64,000 bases of DNA from Agromyces agglutinans (GCF_009647605.1 NZ_WJIF01000003.1:124001-188000), one strand, 5' to 3'; shown: positions 33,781-42,755, counted from the stretch's first letter. The notes: generated by a model from the letters alone, not told the origin. Numbers and translations are program-made.

Positions 33781-34449
33781 GTGAGCGAGCGGATGCCGCA
33801 GCCGGGCGTCGACGTGCCCGACCGCCGCGGCCGCACCGGGCTCGACCGGGTGGGGCGCGACCTCGACCGCAACCCCGATGTCGTCGTGCGAGACGTGCGC
33901 GTGCTGACCTCGAACTGGTACGTGACCCGGGCCACGACGTTCGACTACCGGCACGCCGACGGCCACTGGTCGACCGAGGAGCGCGAGACCTACGACCGCG
34001 GCGACGGCGCCACGATCCTGCTCTACGAGCCATCGGCACGCACCGTGCTGCTGACCCGCCAGTTCCGGTACCCGGCCTACGTCAACGAGCATCCCGACGG
34101 CATGCTCCTCGAGGCGCCGGCGGGCCTGCTCGACGCCGACGACCCCGAGACCGCGATCCGTCGCGAGGCCGAAGAGGAGACCGGCGTCGCCGTCGGCGAG
34201 GTCGAGCACGTCTTCGACGCCTACATGAGCCCCGGGTCGGTGACCGAGCGCCTGCACTTCTTCGCCGCGCCGTACGCGCGCGGCGACGTCGCCAACGGGT
34301 CGCGTGCCGGCCTCGCCCACGAGGGCGAGGACATCGAGGTCGTCGAGCTCGGCGTTGACGACGCGCTCGCGCGCATCGGCGACGACATCATCGATGCCAA
34401 GACCATCATGCTGCTGCAGTGGGCGGTGCTGCGGGGGCCGTTCAGCTGA
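33781..34449 (+). CDS. Nudix hydrolase, NudK-type (GDP-mannose/ADP-sugar pyrophosphatase)
   Basis: A 222-residue enzyme. The Nudix box reads GLLDADDPETAIRREAEEET, one residue shorter than the consensus and without the first Glu, which is the NudK pattern rather than a defect. The downstream DAYMSPGSVTERLHFFAAPY also matches NudK-type GDP-mannose pyrophosphatases. It would hydrolyse a nucleotide sugar to NMP and sugar phosphate with Mg2+ held by the REAEEE glutamates. The start is GTG at 33781, 7 bases after the yajQ stop; an ATG four codons later is possible. Its 3' end overlaps the converging GAP-family gene by 8 bases. Confidence 0.88.
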   Translation: MSERMPQPGVDVPDRRGRTGLDRVGRDLDRNPDVVVRDVRVLTSNWYVTRATTFDYRHADGHWSTEERETYDRGDGATILLYEPSARTVLLTRQFRYPAYVNEHPDGMLLEAPAGLLDADDPETAIRREAEEETGVAVGEVEHVFDAYMSPGSVTERLHFFAAPYARGDVANGSRAGLAHEGEDIEVVELGVDDALARIGDDIIDAKTIMLLQWAVLRGPFS

Positions 34450-35194
34450 AGCGGACGCCGAGGCCGTCGAGCCCCTCGAGCAGCCCGAGCGTGACCGCGG
34501 CATCGCGCGCGAGCAGGAACCCGACGATGCCGACGATCCACGCCGTCGTCTCGCCCGAGCCACGCTGCAGCCACGCCGCGAACCGGGCGAGCGCGGGCTC
34601 GACGACCGAGCGCGCCGCGGCACGCACCCCGAGCAGCACGAGCGCGGGCGCGATCATCACCAGGCAGTAGCCGGCGAGCACCGGGACCCAGGTCGCGGCG
34701 TCGAGGCCCGCGTTCGTGATGAGGCCGACCGCGCCGAGGTAGGGCAGCATCGTCGCGGCCTCGATCAGCCCGGCACCGAGTGCGACGACGACGACCGTCG
34801 ACGCCGGGCCCTCGCCGAGCAGGCGGTCGCGCCAGCGGGCCAGCCGCCCGCGGCGCGGGGACTCGGCGCCGTCGTCGCCGTCGCGGCTCGACCGGTCCTT
34901 GCCGATGAAGAAGCTCCAGACCAGGAGGCCGGCGCCGAGCACGAGTTGCGCCCAGCGGGCCACCGGCGTCTCGAGCACTCCGGCGGCGCCCTCCACCAGG
35001 AAGCCGGCACCGGCGGTCAGCGCGAGGCCGAGCACGAAGTAGAAGCCCGCGATCGTGCCGAGGTAGAGGAGCATCCGCCCGGCGCGCACCCGGCCGGGAG
35101 CGATGAGCAGGAACAGCGGGATGAGCAGGGTGCCGATGCTCAGGCTGTCGACCAGGGCCAGCGCACCGAGCGTCAGGGCGAGTTCGGGGGTCAT
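34442..35194 (-). CDS. GAP-family (SfLAP/Sap-like) six-helix membrane protein
   Basis: A 250-residue polytopic membrane protein with about six helices, beginning ELALTLGALALVDSLSIGTLLIPLFLLI. A charged cytoplasmic loop (about 98-130, GKDRSSRDGDDGAESPRRG) divides two three-helix halves. This layout and the DSLS motif fit the GAP/Sap family; in mycobacteria members are tied to export of glycolipids such as sulfolipid or GPL. The substrate here is unknown. It is divergent from the histidine kinase gene (107-bp gap), which suggests, but does not show, control by that two-component system. Confidence 0.82.
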   Translation of the reverse strand: MTPELALTLGALALVDSLSIGTLLIPLFLLIAPGRVRAGRMLLYLGTIAGFYFVLGLALTAGAGFLVEGAAGVLETPVARWAQLVLGAGLLVWSFFIGKDRSSRDGDDGAESPRRGRLARWRDRLLGEGPASTVVVVALGAGLIEAATMLPYLGAVGLITNAGLDAATWVPVLAGYCLVMIAPALVLLGVRAAARSVVEPALARFAAWLQRGSGETTAWIVGIVGFLLARDAAVTLGLLEGLDGLGVRFS

Positions 35195-35301
35195 GCTCCG
35201 ATCGTGCGCTCGCGGGCGCCGGCGCGCATCCGGCGAACGACGTCACGGGCGTGCATCCTTCGGATGACCCGTCGCGGCATCTGCTGTGCTGGGATGTGGG
35301 T

Positions 35302-36531
35302 ATGGAAACCGCCCGCCCGCTCGGCAGTCGCGCGAAGGCGGTGTACGACCAGCATCCCGAGGCGTACTCCGCGGTCGCGACGGTCGGCGTCGGCGTGCTG
35401 CTGCTCCTACTCGGGGTCGTGCCGGTCTGGGAACCCCTCGCCCTGGTCGACGCCGAAACCGTCTGGGTCGGCTGGCACTACGCGATCCTCGCGGGGGCGT
35501 TCGCCGCGCTGCTCGTGCGGCGGCGGCATCCCATGCTCGCGCTCACCGCGGGCGCCGCGCTGTTCGTCGTCGACACGATGCTCGGCGGCACGCTCGGCAT
35601 GCTGCTCGTGCTGTTCGACCTGATCTACGCGGCGGCGTTCTGGGGCTCGGTGCACGCGCGGGCGGTGCTGCGCGTGCTCATCGCCGTGGCCGTCGCCGTG
35701 AGCGCGATCCTGCCGATCGTGCTCGGGAGGCCGCTGCAGACCATCGTGCTGTTCGCCCTGCAGACCTTCGCGATCCTCGCGACGCCGTACTGGTGGGCCT
35801 CGGCGGTGCGACGCGGTCGTGAGCTCGCGGCGAGCGAGGCCGCCCGCGCCGACGACGCCCAGCGGCTCGCCGTCCTCGACCGCGAGCGCGCCGTGCGCGC
35901 AGAGCGATCGCGCATGGCGCAGGACCTGCACGATGTCATCGCCGGCAACCTCTCGGCCGTGGCGATCCACTCCGAGGCGTCGCTCTCGCGCGAGCCCGAC
36001 GGCCGCCGCGATCGTGCCGCGCTCGAGGCGGTTCGGGCTGCGAGCGTCGAAGGGCTCGAGCAGATGCGCTCGATGATCGGGCTGCTCCGCACGGGCGACG
36101 ACGCACGCGTCGCACCGTTGCGGCTCGCCGACCTCGACGACCTGGTCGCCGATTCCGGACTCGACGTCGAGATCGAGGGGGCTCCCCCGACCCTGCCGAC
36201 CGCGGCCGACCAGGCGGCCGCGCGCATCATCGCCGAGAGCCTCACGAACGCCGCCAAGCACCGGCCGGGCGCCCGGGTCGCGATCACCTTCGCCGCCGAC
36301 GACGACGGCCACGTGGTGCGGGTACGGTCGTCGGGCGGGCGGGCGGTGGCCGCCGCCGGCACCGGGCACGGGCTCTCGATGATGCGCGAGCGCGCCGAGG
36401 GCATCGGCGGCTCGCTGACGGCCGGGCCGGCGGGTGGCGGCGGCCCGGGCGGCGCCGGCGACTCGGGCGGCTCCGGCGACCCCCGCGGCGACTGGATCGT
36501 GACCGCGCACCTGCCCGGGAGGACCGCATGA
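35302..36531 (+). CDS. sensor histidine kinase, HisKA_3 (NarL-type partner)
   Basis: A 409-residue kinase with four to five N-terminal membrane helices (from about 25 to 165) and almost no extracellular domain, so it probably senses in or at the membrane. The dimerisation/phospho-acceptor helix reads ERSRMAQDLHDVIAGNLSAV with His210. The ATPase domain has ESLTNAAKH (N box) and GTGHGLSMMRERAEGIGGSL, ending in a Gly-rich loop (GGGGPGGAGDSGGSGD). The ATG at 35302 is chosen over a longer start at 35251 because the membrane part begins here. Its stop overlaps the response regulator start (ATGA), so the pair is co-translated. Confidence 0.92.
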   Translation: METARPLGSRAKAVYDQHPEAYSAVATVGVGVLLLLLGVVPVWEPLALVDAETVWVGWHYAILAGAFAALLVRRRHPMLALTAGAALFVVDTMLGGTLGMLLVLFDLIYAAAFWGSVHARAVLRVLIAVAVAVSAILPIVLGRPLQTIVLFALQTFAILATPYWWASAVRRGRELAASEAARADDAQRLAVLDRERAVRAERSRMAQDLHDVIAGNLSAVAIHSEASLSREPDGRRDRAALEAVRAASVEGLEQMRSMIGLLRTGDDARVAPLRLADLDDLVADSGLDVEIEGAPPTLPTAADQAAARIIAESLTNAAKHRPGARVAITFAADDDGHVVRVRSSGGRAVAAAGTGHGLSMMRERAEGIGGSLTAGPAGGGGPGGAGDSGGSGDPRGDWIVTAHLPGRTA

Positions 36532-37163
36532 CGATCCGCCTGCTCATCGCCGACGACCACGCCGCGATCCGCGCAGGCCTGCGCGCCATGCTCGACGGCG
36601 ACGGCATCGAGGTCGTGGGCGAAGCCGCCGACGGGGCATCCGCGATTCGCAACACCCGCGCGCTGCGTCCCGATGTGGTGCTCATGGACATCCGGATGCC
36701 CGGCGTCGACGGCATCGAGGCGACCCGCGCGATCGTCGGCGAACGGCTCGCGCACGTGCTCGTGCTCACCACGTTCGATCTCGACGAGGACGTGTTCGGC
36801 GCCGTGCGCGCGGGCGCCGCCGGGTACCTGCTGAAGTCGTCGGGCGGCGAGCAGCTGCGCGGCGCGGTCCAAGCGGTCGCCCGCGGCCAGGGGGCGCTGG
36901 CTCCCGAGGTCACGCGGCGAGTGCTCGCGCAACTCGCCGGTGCGCCCGAGCCCGCTGCCGCGGCCGGACTCGACGAGCTCACCGCGCGCGAACGCGAGGT
37001 GCTGCGGGGCCTCGGCCGCGGGCTCTCCAACGCCGAGCTCGCCGCCGAGCTGTCGATCAGCGAAGCGACCGCGAAGACGCACGTCTCGCGAATCCTCGCC
37101 AAGCTGGATGCCTCGAGCCGCATGCAGCTCGCCGTGATCGCGCGCGAGGCGGGGCTGGCGTAG
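36528..37163 (+). CDS. NarL/LuxR-family response regulator
   Basis: A 211-residue regulator. The receiver domain has the acidic pair DDH near residue 9-11, phospho-acceptor D54 in VVLMDIRMPG, Thr at LVLTTFD and Lys in YLLKSS, so all active-site positions are intact. The C-terminal LuxR-type HTH is LTAREREVLRGLGRG ... ATAKTHVSRILAKL. It is translationally coupled to the kinase by a 4-base overlap. Probable targets are its own operon and the divergent GAP-family gene; no binding site could be recognised. Confidence 0.94.
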   Translation: MTIRLLIADDHAAIRAGLRAMLDGDGIEVVGEAADGASAIRNTRALRPDVVLMDIRMPGVDGIEATRAIVGERLAHVLVLTTFDLDEDVFGAVRAGAAGYLLKSSGGEQLRGAVQAVARGQGALAPEVTRRVLAQLAGAPEPAAAAGLDELTAREREVLRGLGRGLSNAELAAELSISEATAKTHVSRILAKLDASSRMQLAVIAREAGLA

Positions 37164-37174
37164 CCGGCGAGCGG

Positions 37175-38197
37175 TCAACGCCCCGGCGCGTACCCCTCGA
37201 GCCACCGGGCGATGGCGGCATACGCCGCCTCGCGCACGGGCGGCGCCGAGAGCACGACGTCGTGCAGCGCGCCGTCGATGCGGGCGACCGACACCTCGGG
37301 CCCGAGCCGCAGCGTGCGCTCGGCGATCTCGTCGACGACGAGCACACTGTCGCTCGAGCGCATGGCCTCGCTCCACTGCGCCTGGATCGTGGCACGCGTC
37401 GAGAGCAGCGTGAGCACGGGGCATCCGACGTCGATCTTGGACTCGACCGTGCCGTGGCCCGCGAGGATCGCCGTGAGCCAGGCCGGATGCACCGGGAACC
37501 CGCGGTCGGGCCGCCACCGGTGGTCGTACGCCCACTCGCCGCCCTGCTCGCGTGCGACGGCCCGCGTGTAGAAGCCGAAGTCGACGTTCGGCAGCGTGGC
37601 CTGCGGGTTCAGCGTCGCACCCCATCCGATGACCGGCGCGAGTGCCTGGCGCCCGAGTCGGCTGAGCTGGAACTCGAGCCACGGGCTGTTCAGCACGAGC
37701 GCCGACACGAGGCCCGGATGCCTCGCCGCCCACAGGCTGAGCGTGAGTCCGCCGGTCGAATGGGCCATCACGATGAGCGGCCGCCGCGAGCCCGCGCGGT
37801 CACCGCGGCCCATCGCGGCGAGCGCGGCGGCGATGTCGGCGTCGTAGTCGGCGAGGTCGGTGATGTAGCCGGGCGTCTGACCGGGCCGCAGGCTGCGGCC
37901 GTACTTGCGCAGGTCGAGCGCGAAGAACCGGGCGCCGAGTCCCGACCAGCGGCGGGCGAGATCGGCGTTGAAGAAGTAGTCGCTCCAGCCGTGCACGTAC
38001 AGCACGTCGGAGCCGGATGCCACGCCTCGGCGCAGGCGGTCGCCGAGCGGCCGCAGGTACCGCACGAGGGTCGCGACGACCTCGCCCTCGAAGTCCTCGC
38101 CGAGCGGGAGCGTGCGCTGCTCGAAACCGGGACCGAGCACGTCGGGGCGCCAGTCGTACGACGGGGTCGATGCGGTCGACTCGCCCGGCTCCGGCAC
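37175..38197 (-). CDS. alpha/beta hydrolase (monoacylglycerol lipase/lysophospholipase-like)
   Basis: A 340-residue soluble hydrolase. The oxyanion-loop segment is LYVHGWSDYFF. The nucleophile elbow reads VMAHSTGGL, an H-S-T-G-G variant of G-x-S-x-G. The C-terminal catalytic His is in GALHDVVLS, and an Asp is available in the DVGCPVLTL region. The lid or cap spans about 180-250 and includes WRPDRGFPVHPAWL. There is no signal peptide. The likely activity is on a lipid-derived ester, but the substrate is not readable from the sequence. It is transcribed toward the response regulator gene with only an 11-bp gap between stops. Confidence 0.82.
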   Translation of the reverse strand: MPEPGESTASTPSYDWRPDVLGPGFEQRTLPLGEDFEGEVVATLVRYLRPLGDRLRRGVASGSDVLYVHGWSDYFFNADLARRWSGLGARFFALDLRKYGRSLRPGQTPGYITDLADYDADIAAALAAMGRGDRAGSRRPLIVMAHSTGGLTLSLWAARHPGLVSALVLNSPWLEFQLSRLGRQALAPVIGWGATLNPQATLPNVDFGFYTRAVAREQGGEWAYDHRWRPDRGFPVHPAWLTAILAGHGTVESKIDVGCPVLTLLSTRATIQAQWSEAMRSSDSVLVVDEIAERTLRLGPEVSVARIDGALHDVVLSAPPVREAAYAAIARWLEGYAPGR

Positions 38198-38241
38198 GGC
38201 GCCTCCCCTCGTCGTGCCGCCAGCCTAGCGAGGGCCTGCCG

Positions 38242-38889
38242 CTACGCGACGAACAGCACTCCGGCGAGCGCGCCCGCGAGCATCGACGGACCGAACGGGA
38301 TCGAGCCGCGCAAACCGACGCGCCGGGTCGCGAGGGCCGCGATGGCGAGCACCCCGCCGATCACGAACGCGCCGAGCAGGCCGATCAGCCACGCGGTGAT
38401 GCCGAACCAGCCGAGCAGCATCCCGACGACCGCCGCGAGCTTCACGTCGCCCATGCCCATCGCGCCGGGCGAGATGAGGGCGAGCAGCAGGTACGCCGCG
38501 AACATCGCCGCGCCGCCGAGTATGGCCCACCACAGTCCGATCCACGCGCCCGACACCGCAGACGCGAGCACGAGGCATCCGGCGACGACCACGGCGGTCG
38601 GTGCGATCACGCGATTCGGCAGGCGGTGCTCGGCGAGGTCGACGATCGCGAGCACCGTCGCGGCGGCCGTGAACGCGAGCACCGCCGGAAGGACCGGCGC
38701 CACGCCGACCCGCCACGCGACGACGCCCCAGACGATGGCGGTCGTCACCGCGGCGACCACCTGGATGCCCCGCCGGGGCACTCGGAGCTCGCGCAGGTTG
38801 CGCACCACCCAGCCGGTCAGCGGCCACCAGCCGAGCAGGCCGCCGAGCGCGGCCGCGATCGCCACGGTGATCGACGTCGCGAGGGGCAT
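38242..38889 (-). CDS. A24-family prepilin peptidase, short form
   Basis: A 215-residue membrane protein with about six helices and both aspartyl-protease sites: D in LAIVDLAEHRLPN and D in the GD signature GAMGMGDVKLAA. It lacks the N-terminal Cys-rich methyltransferase domain of PilD, as in short actinobacterial prepilin peptidases (TadV/CpaA-like). It would cut the leader of type IV or Flp pilins. No pilin or pilus assembly gene is in the window, so it is an orphan in position. The start codon is ATG at 38889. Confidence 0.88.
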   Translation of the reverse strand: MPLATSITVAIAAALGGLLGWWPLTGWVVRNLRELRVPRRGIQVVAAVTTAIVWGVVAWRVGVAPVLPAVLAFTAAATVLAIVDLAEHRLPNRVIAPTAVVVAGCLVLASAVSGAWIGLWWAILGGAAMFAAYLLLALISPGAMGMGDVKLAAVVGMLLGWFGITAWLIGLLGAFVIGGVLAIAALATRRVGLRGSIPFGPSMLAGALAGVLFVA

Positions 38890-39009
38890 GCAGGCACCCT
38901 AGCGCCGCCGGGCACGCCGGCCGCGGCGGTCATGCACACGCACCGCACTCGGGATGCACCGGTCGGCGAAGCTGCACAGGCCCGAGCGCCCGGTTCCGCC
39001 TACGCTCCG

Positions 39010-40389
39010 CTACACCTCGCCGCGCGAGATCTGCACCATGTCGTCGCGCGGCACGACCTTGACGCGCACGCGGCCCTCGGCAGCGCCGAGCGCCTGCTCG
39101 TGCTGGTCGAGCCGGTGCCAGCCGTCGAGGTCGGTCCACCGGATGCCCCGCGACTCGAGCAGCTCGACGATCGACTCCTCGGAGGGCGACTCGGGATTCC
39201 ACCAGTTGCCGAGGTCGTTGATGACGTGCTTGATCGTCTCCATCGCGTCGGACTTGGTGTGCCCGATGAGCCCGACGGGTCCGCGCTTGATCCAGCCGGT
39301 CGCGTACACGCCGTACATCTGGCGCGCCTCGCCGGTCTGCTTGTCGCGCGTGAGCACCTGGCCCTCGTGGTTCGGGATCACGCCGAACTTCTTGTCGAAC
39401 GGGATGCCCGGCAGCGGCGAGCCGAAGTACCCGACCGCGCGGTAGACGGCCTGCACCGACTGCTCGCGGATCTCGCCCGTGCCGCGCACGCCGCCCTCGC
39501 CGTCGGGCTCGGTGCGCTCCCACCGGATCGCGCCGACCCGCCCGGTGCCGTCGTCGACGAGCTCGATCGGCTTGGCGTAGAAGTGCAGGTGCAGCCTCCG
39601 CGAGGCCTGGCCGACCTCGCGCTGCCGCCACTGCTGCAGCACCTTGTCGATGACGAAGACCTGCTTGTTGCCGGCGACGGCAGCGCGCGCCGCGTCGTCG
39701 TAGTCGAAGTCCTCGTCGTACACGATCATGTCGACGTCGCGCAGCTCGCCGAGCTCGCGCAGCTCGAGCGGCGTGAACTTCACCGACGTCGGCCCGCGGC
39801 GGCCGAACACGTGCACGTCGGTGACGGGCGAAGCCGCGAGGATCTCGGCGACGTTCGGCGGCACCTCGGTGACCATCAGGTCTTCGGCGTGCTTGGCGAG
39901 GATGCGCGAGACGTCGAGGGCGACGTTGCCGTTGCCGATGACCGCGACCTCCTTCGCGTCGAGCGGCCAGGTGCGCGGCACGTCGGGGTGCCCGTCGAAC
40001 CAGCTGACGAAGTCGGCGGCGCCGTAGGAGCCCGCGAGGTCGATGCCGGGAAGATGCAGGTCGGCGTCCTTCACGGCGCCGGTCGCGAAGATCACGGCGT
40101 TGTAGTGGCGCTTCAGGTCGTCGAGCGTGAGGTCTTCGCCGAAGCGCACGTTGCCGAAGATGCGGATGTCGCCGCGGTCGAGCACCTCCCGCAGCGCGGT
40201 GATGATGCCCTTGATGCGCGGGTGGTCGGGGGCGACGCCGTACCGTACGAGCCCGTACGGCGCGGGCAGGTGGTCGAAGAGGTCGATCGAGACGTCGAAG
40301 TGCCGCTCCGACTTGAGCAGGATGTCGGCGGCGTAGATGCCGGCGGGACCGGCCCCGATGATCGCCAGGCGCAGCTTGTTCCTCGTCAC
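39010..40389 (-). CDS. FprA-like ferredoxin/adrenodoxin-NADP+ reductase
   Basis: A 459-residue flavoprotein. The FAD-binding motif is LAIIGAGPAGIYAADIL at the N-terminus, with the FprA-type APYGLVRYGVAPDHPRIK segment. The NADP site is VAVIGNGNVALDVSRIL, and the C-terminal flavin segment ends ATGWIKRGPVGLIGHTK. It moves electrons between NADPH and ferredoxin, for example for P450s or Fe-S assembly. I chose the GTG at 40389 because the Rossmann strand follows at once; the long upstream reading frame is antisense to the prenyl synthase gene. It shares strand and close spacing (29 bp) with the polyprenyl synthase and menG, so one transcript is possible. Confidence 0.93.
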   Translation of the reverse strand: MTRNKLRLAIIGAGPAGIYAADILLKSERHFDVSIDLFDHLPAPYGLVRYGVAPDHPRIKGIITALREVLDRGDIRIFGNVRFGEDLTLDDLKRHYNAVIFATGAVKDADLHLPGIDLAGSYGAADFVSWFDGHPDVPRTWPLDAKEVAVIGNGNVALDVSRILAKHAEDLMVTEVPPNVAEILAASPVTDVHVFGRRGPTSVKFTPLELRELGELRDVDMIVYDEDFDYDDAARAAVAGNKQVFVIDKVLQQWRQREVGQASRRLHLHFYAKPIELVDDGTGRVGAIRWERTEPDGEGGVRGTGEIREQSVQAVYRAVGYFGSPLPGIPFDKKFGVIPNHEGQVLTRDKQTGEARQMYGVYATGWIKRGPVGLIGHTKSDAMETIKHVINDLGNWWNPESPSEESIVELLESRGIRWTDLDGWHRLDQHEQALGAAEGRVRVKVVPRDDMVQISRGEV

Positions 40390-40418
40390 GGGTTCGATGT
40401 CTCCTCGGGGCTCTTCGG

Positions 40419-41543
40419 TCAGTTGGACCGTTCGACGATGGTGTCGGCGAAGCGCGTGAGCGCCTTCTTCACGGGTCCGTCGGGCAGCGGCGCGAGCGCG
40501 TCGACCGCGTCGCGGGCCCAGCGGTGCGCCTCGGCGAGCGTCGCCCGCGTCGCCTCGTGCTCGCGCAGGTCGGCGACGATCGCGTCGACGGTCGCCGCCG
40601 ACGGCACGATGCGGGCGGCCTGCGTGTTCGTGTCCACCGGGTCGGATGCCACGGAGCCGGGTTCGGCGGGCATGACGTCGCGCTCGATGCGCGCGAGCAG
40701 GGCCGCGGCCGGGGCATCCGTCTTCGCGATCTCGCGCAGCCGCAGCAGCGGCAGCGTGACGACGCCCGCACGCAGGTCGGTGCCGGGCACCTTGCCCGTC
40801 TCGGCGGCGCTCGGCGACAGGTCGATCACGTCGTCGATGAGCTGGAACGCGACGCCGATTCGCTCGCCGAAGGCGATGATCGGCTCCTGGAAGGCGGGGT
40901 CGGCGTTCGAGAAGATGATGCCCGACTGCGCGGCCGCCGCGATCAGCGAACCGGTCTTGTCGGCGAGCACCTGGATGTAGTGGGCGATCGGGTCCTCGCC
41001 CGGCTGGGGGCCGACCGTCTCGTGGAGCTGGCCCAGCACGAGCCGCTCGAACGTGTCGGCCTGCATGCGGATCGCCCGCTCGCCGAGGCGCGCCATGAGC
41101 TGGCTCGCTCGCGCGAACAGCAGGTCGCCCGTGAGGATCGCGACCGAGTTGCCCCACACGGTCTGCGCGCTCGGCACGCCGCGCCGGCGCTCGGACTCGT
41201 CCATGACGTCGTCGTGGTAGAGGCTCGCGAGGTGCGTGATCTCGATCGCCTCGGCCGCCGTGACCACGTCGTCGGTCACGCCGTCGCCGAGCTGCGCGGT
41301 CAGGAGCGTGAGCATGGGGCGCACGCGCTTGCCGCCGGCTTCGAGGAGGTAGCGGGCGGGCTGGGCGGCGATGGGATCGGCGTAGCCGACCTCGCGCACG
41401 AGGCCCTGCTCGACGCGTTCGAGCCCGGCGTCGATCGCCTTGGCCATCGCGCGGTCGGCGGCGGAGGCGAAGACCCGCTCGCTCAACCCGAGGTTGGCGG
41501 CGAGTGAGGAGCCGCGACGCGCGACCGGGAGGCTCGGTTTCAC
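40419..41543 (-). CDS. polyprenyl diphosphate synthase (menaquinone side chain)
   Basis: A 374-residue trans-prenyltransferase with both aspartate-rich motifs: DDVMD in LASLYHDDVMDESERRRG and DDVID in FQLIDDVIDLSPSAAETGK. It also has the KRVRPML substrate loop. It makes the long isoprenoid chain attached to the quinone head group by MenA; chain length cannot be read with confidence. It starts with GTG at 41543 and lies 65 bp after menG on the same strand, in the gap that holds a decayed palindrome copy. The first 20 residues are basic and not conserved in character. Confidence 0.92.
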   Translation of the reverse strand: MKPSLPVARRGSSLAANLGLSERVFASAADRAMAKAIDAGLERVEQGLVREVGYADPIAAQPARYLLEAGGKRVRPMLTLLTAQLGDGVTDDVVTAAEAIEITHLASLYHDDVMDESERRRGVPSAQTVWGNSVAILTGDLLFARASQLMARLGERAIRMQADTFERLVLGQLHETVGPQPGEDPIAHYIQVLADKTGSLIAAAAQSGIIFSNADPAFQEPIIAFGERIGVAFQLIDDVIDLSPSAAETGKVPGTDLRAGVVTLPLLRLREIAKTDAPAAALLARIERDVMPAEPGSVASDPVDTNTQAARIVPSAATVDAIVADLREHEATRATLAEAHRWARDAVDALAPLPDGPVKKALTRFADTIVERSN

Positions 41544-41580
41544 GCGTCCCAGCCTACCGGGGCGGTCGGCGCCCGCCCGT

Positions 41581-41620
41581 CGGTCGAGTGCGGGTCTCGC
41601 CGCGCTCGCTACTCGGCCTG
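41581..41620. repeat. decayed copy of the intergenic palindrome at the menG 3' end
   Basis: On the plus strand CGGTCGAGTGCGGGTCTCG is followed by CGCGCTCGCTACTCGG. These are recognisable halves of the 11333-11424 element. The copy runs into the end of menG, whose TAG stop (41609-41611) is part of the repeat's GAGTAGCGAGCG motif. Confidence 0.55.
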
Positions 41621-42328
41621 CGCAGCGGCCGGCTTCACCGCGCGGTGCAGCGCGACGACGCCCAGGGTGAGGTCGCGCCATTCGACCTGCGACCAGCCCG
41701 CCTCGCGCAGCCAGCCGGCGAGCGCGCGCTGGTCGGGCCAGGCCCGGATCGACTCGTTGAGGTACTCGTACGCCGTGTCGTTCGAGCTCGAGAGCTTGAC
41801 CAGCGGCGGCATCACGTACCTCTGGTAGAAGCCGTAGCCCGCGCGCACGAGTGCGGCCGGGGGGTGCGAGAACTCGCAGATCACGAGCCGCCCGCCCGGC
41901 TTGGTCACGCGCAGGAACTCGGCGAGCGCGACCTTGGGCTCGTTGACGTTGCGCAGCCCGAACGAGATGGTCACGGCGTCGAACTCGTCGTCGCCGAACG
42001 GCAGCGCGGTCGCGTCGGCCTCGACGAAGACGAGGTTCGGCACGTGCGCCTGGCGGCGCCGGCCGACCTCGATCATGCCGGGCGAGAAGTCGGCCGCGAC
42101 GACGGAGGCGCCCGACTTCGCGAGGCTCGCGCTGGAGGTGCCGGTGCCCGCGGCGACGTCGAGGATGCGCTCGCCCGCCTTCGGGTCGACCGCGCGCGTC
42201 GTCGAGATCCGCCAGAGCGGTGCGTTGCCGACCGAGAGCACCGTGTTCGTGCGGTCGTAGCCCGCGGCGACGCGGTCGAACATCGCGGACACCTGCGAGG
42301 GGTCCTTGCCGAGATCTGCGCGGGTCAT
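41609..42328 (-). CDS. menG: demethylmenaquinone methyltransferase
   Basis: A 239-residue SAM-dependent methyltransferase of the UbiE/MenG type. It starts with the family pattern RADLGKDPSQVSAMFDRVAAGYD, the SAM site is ILDVAAGTGTSS, and ISFGLRNVNEPKVALAEFLRVTKPGG follows. It performs the last step, methylating demethylmenaquinone. GGAGG directly abuts the ATG with no spacer, so translation may be weak, but the family start is clear. Its TAG stop lies in a fragment of the palindromic repeat. Confidence 0.95.
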   Translation of the reverse strand: MTRADLGKDPSQVSAMFDRVAAGYDRTNTVLSVGNAPLWRISTTRAVDPKAGERILDVAAGTGTSSASLAKSGASVVAADFSPGMIEVGRRRQAHVPNLVFVEADATALPFGDDEFDAVTISFGLRNVNEPKVALAEFLRVTKPGGRLVICEFSHPPAALVRAGYGFYQRYVMPPLVKLSSSNDTAYEYLNESIRAWPDQRALAGWLREAGWSQVEWRDLTLGVVALHRAVKPAAAQAE

Positions 42329-42470
42329 CCTCCGAGTCTACGGCGATGCGGTGCCTTCCCGGCGGTCGAGCGGGCGACGGATACGCCGGCGGGAATGCCG
42401 CCCCCGGCCTGCCCGTTGCACCATGAGGCGCCCTGCCGCCCGGCCGGGTGCCGACCTCCGAGAGGAACGC

Positions 42471-42755
42471 ATGAAGGCCATCTGGAACGGCGCCGTGATC
42501 GCCGAATCGCCCGAAACCGTGGTCGTCGAGGGCAACCACTACTTCCCGCGCGAGTCGATCGACGACCGCTACTTCCACGAGAGCGAGAACCGCACCGTGT
42601 GCCCGTGGAAGGGCACCGCGTCGTACTTCCACGTCGAGGTCGACGGCTCCCGCAACCCCAACGCGGCCTGGTACTACCCCACCCCGAAGCCCGCTGCCGC
42701 AGAGATCGCCGACCACGTCGCGTTCTGGCACGGCGTCGAGGTCGTCGCGGCCTGA
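42471..42755 (+). CDS. DUF427 domain protein
   Basis: A 94-residue protein that is one complete DUF427 domain: MKAIWNGAVIAESPETVVVEGNHYFP, then CPWKGTASYFHVEVDG, AAWYYPTPKPAA and a closing FWHGVEV. The domain is a small beta-roll, widespread in actinobacteria and fungi, without an agreed function. GAGAGG precedes the ATG by 5 bases. It is divergent from menG and lies 62 bp before menF on the same strand. Confidence 0.9.
   Translation: MKAIWNGAVIAESPETVVVEGNHYFPRESIDDRYFHESENRTVCPWKGTASYFHVEVDGSRNPNAAWYYPTPKPAAAEIADHVAFWHGVEVVAA

Noticed and set aside
33781-34449. Broken Nudix box (missing first Glu)
   Set aside because: The same shortened box is typical of NudK-type enzymes, and the downstream SPGSVTERLHFF segment confirms that subfamily, so it is not a defect.
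38890-39009. Regulatory element or small gene in the 120-bp gap between the prepilin peptidase and the reductase
   Set aside because: Only a GC-rich, poorly defined stem (GCCGCC...GGCGGT) can be drawn; no ribosome binding site, open frame or promoter is convincing.
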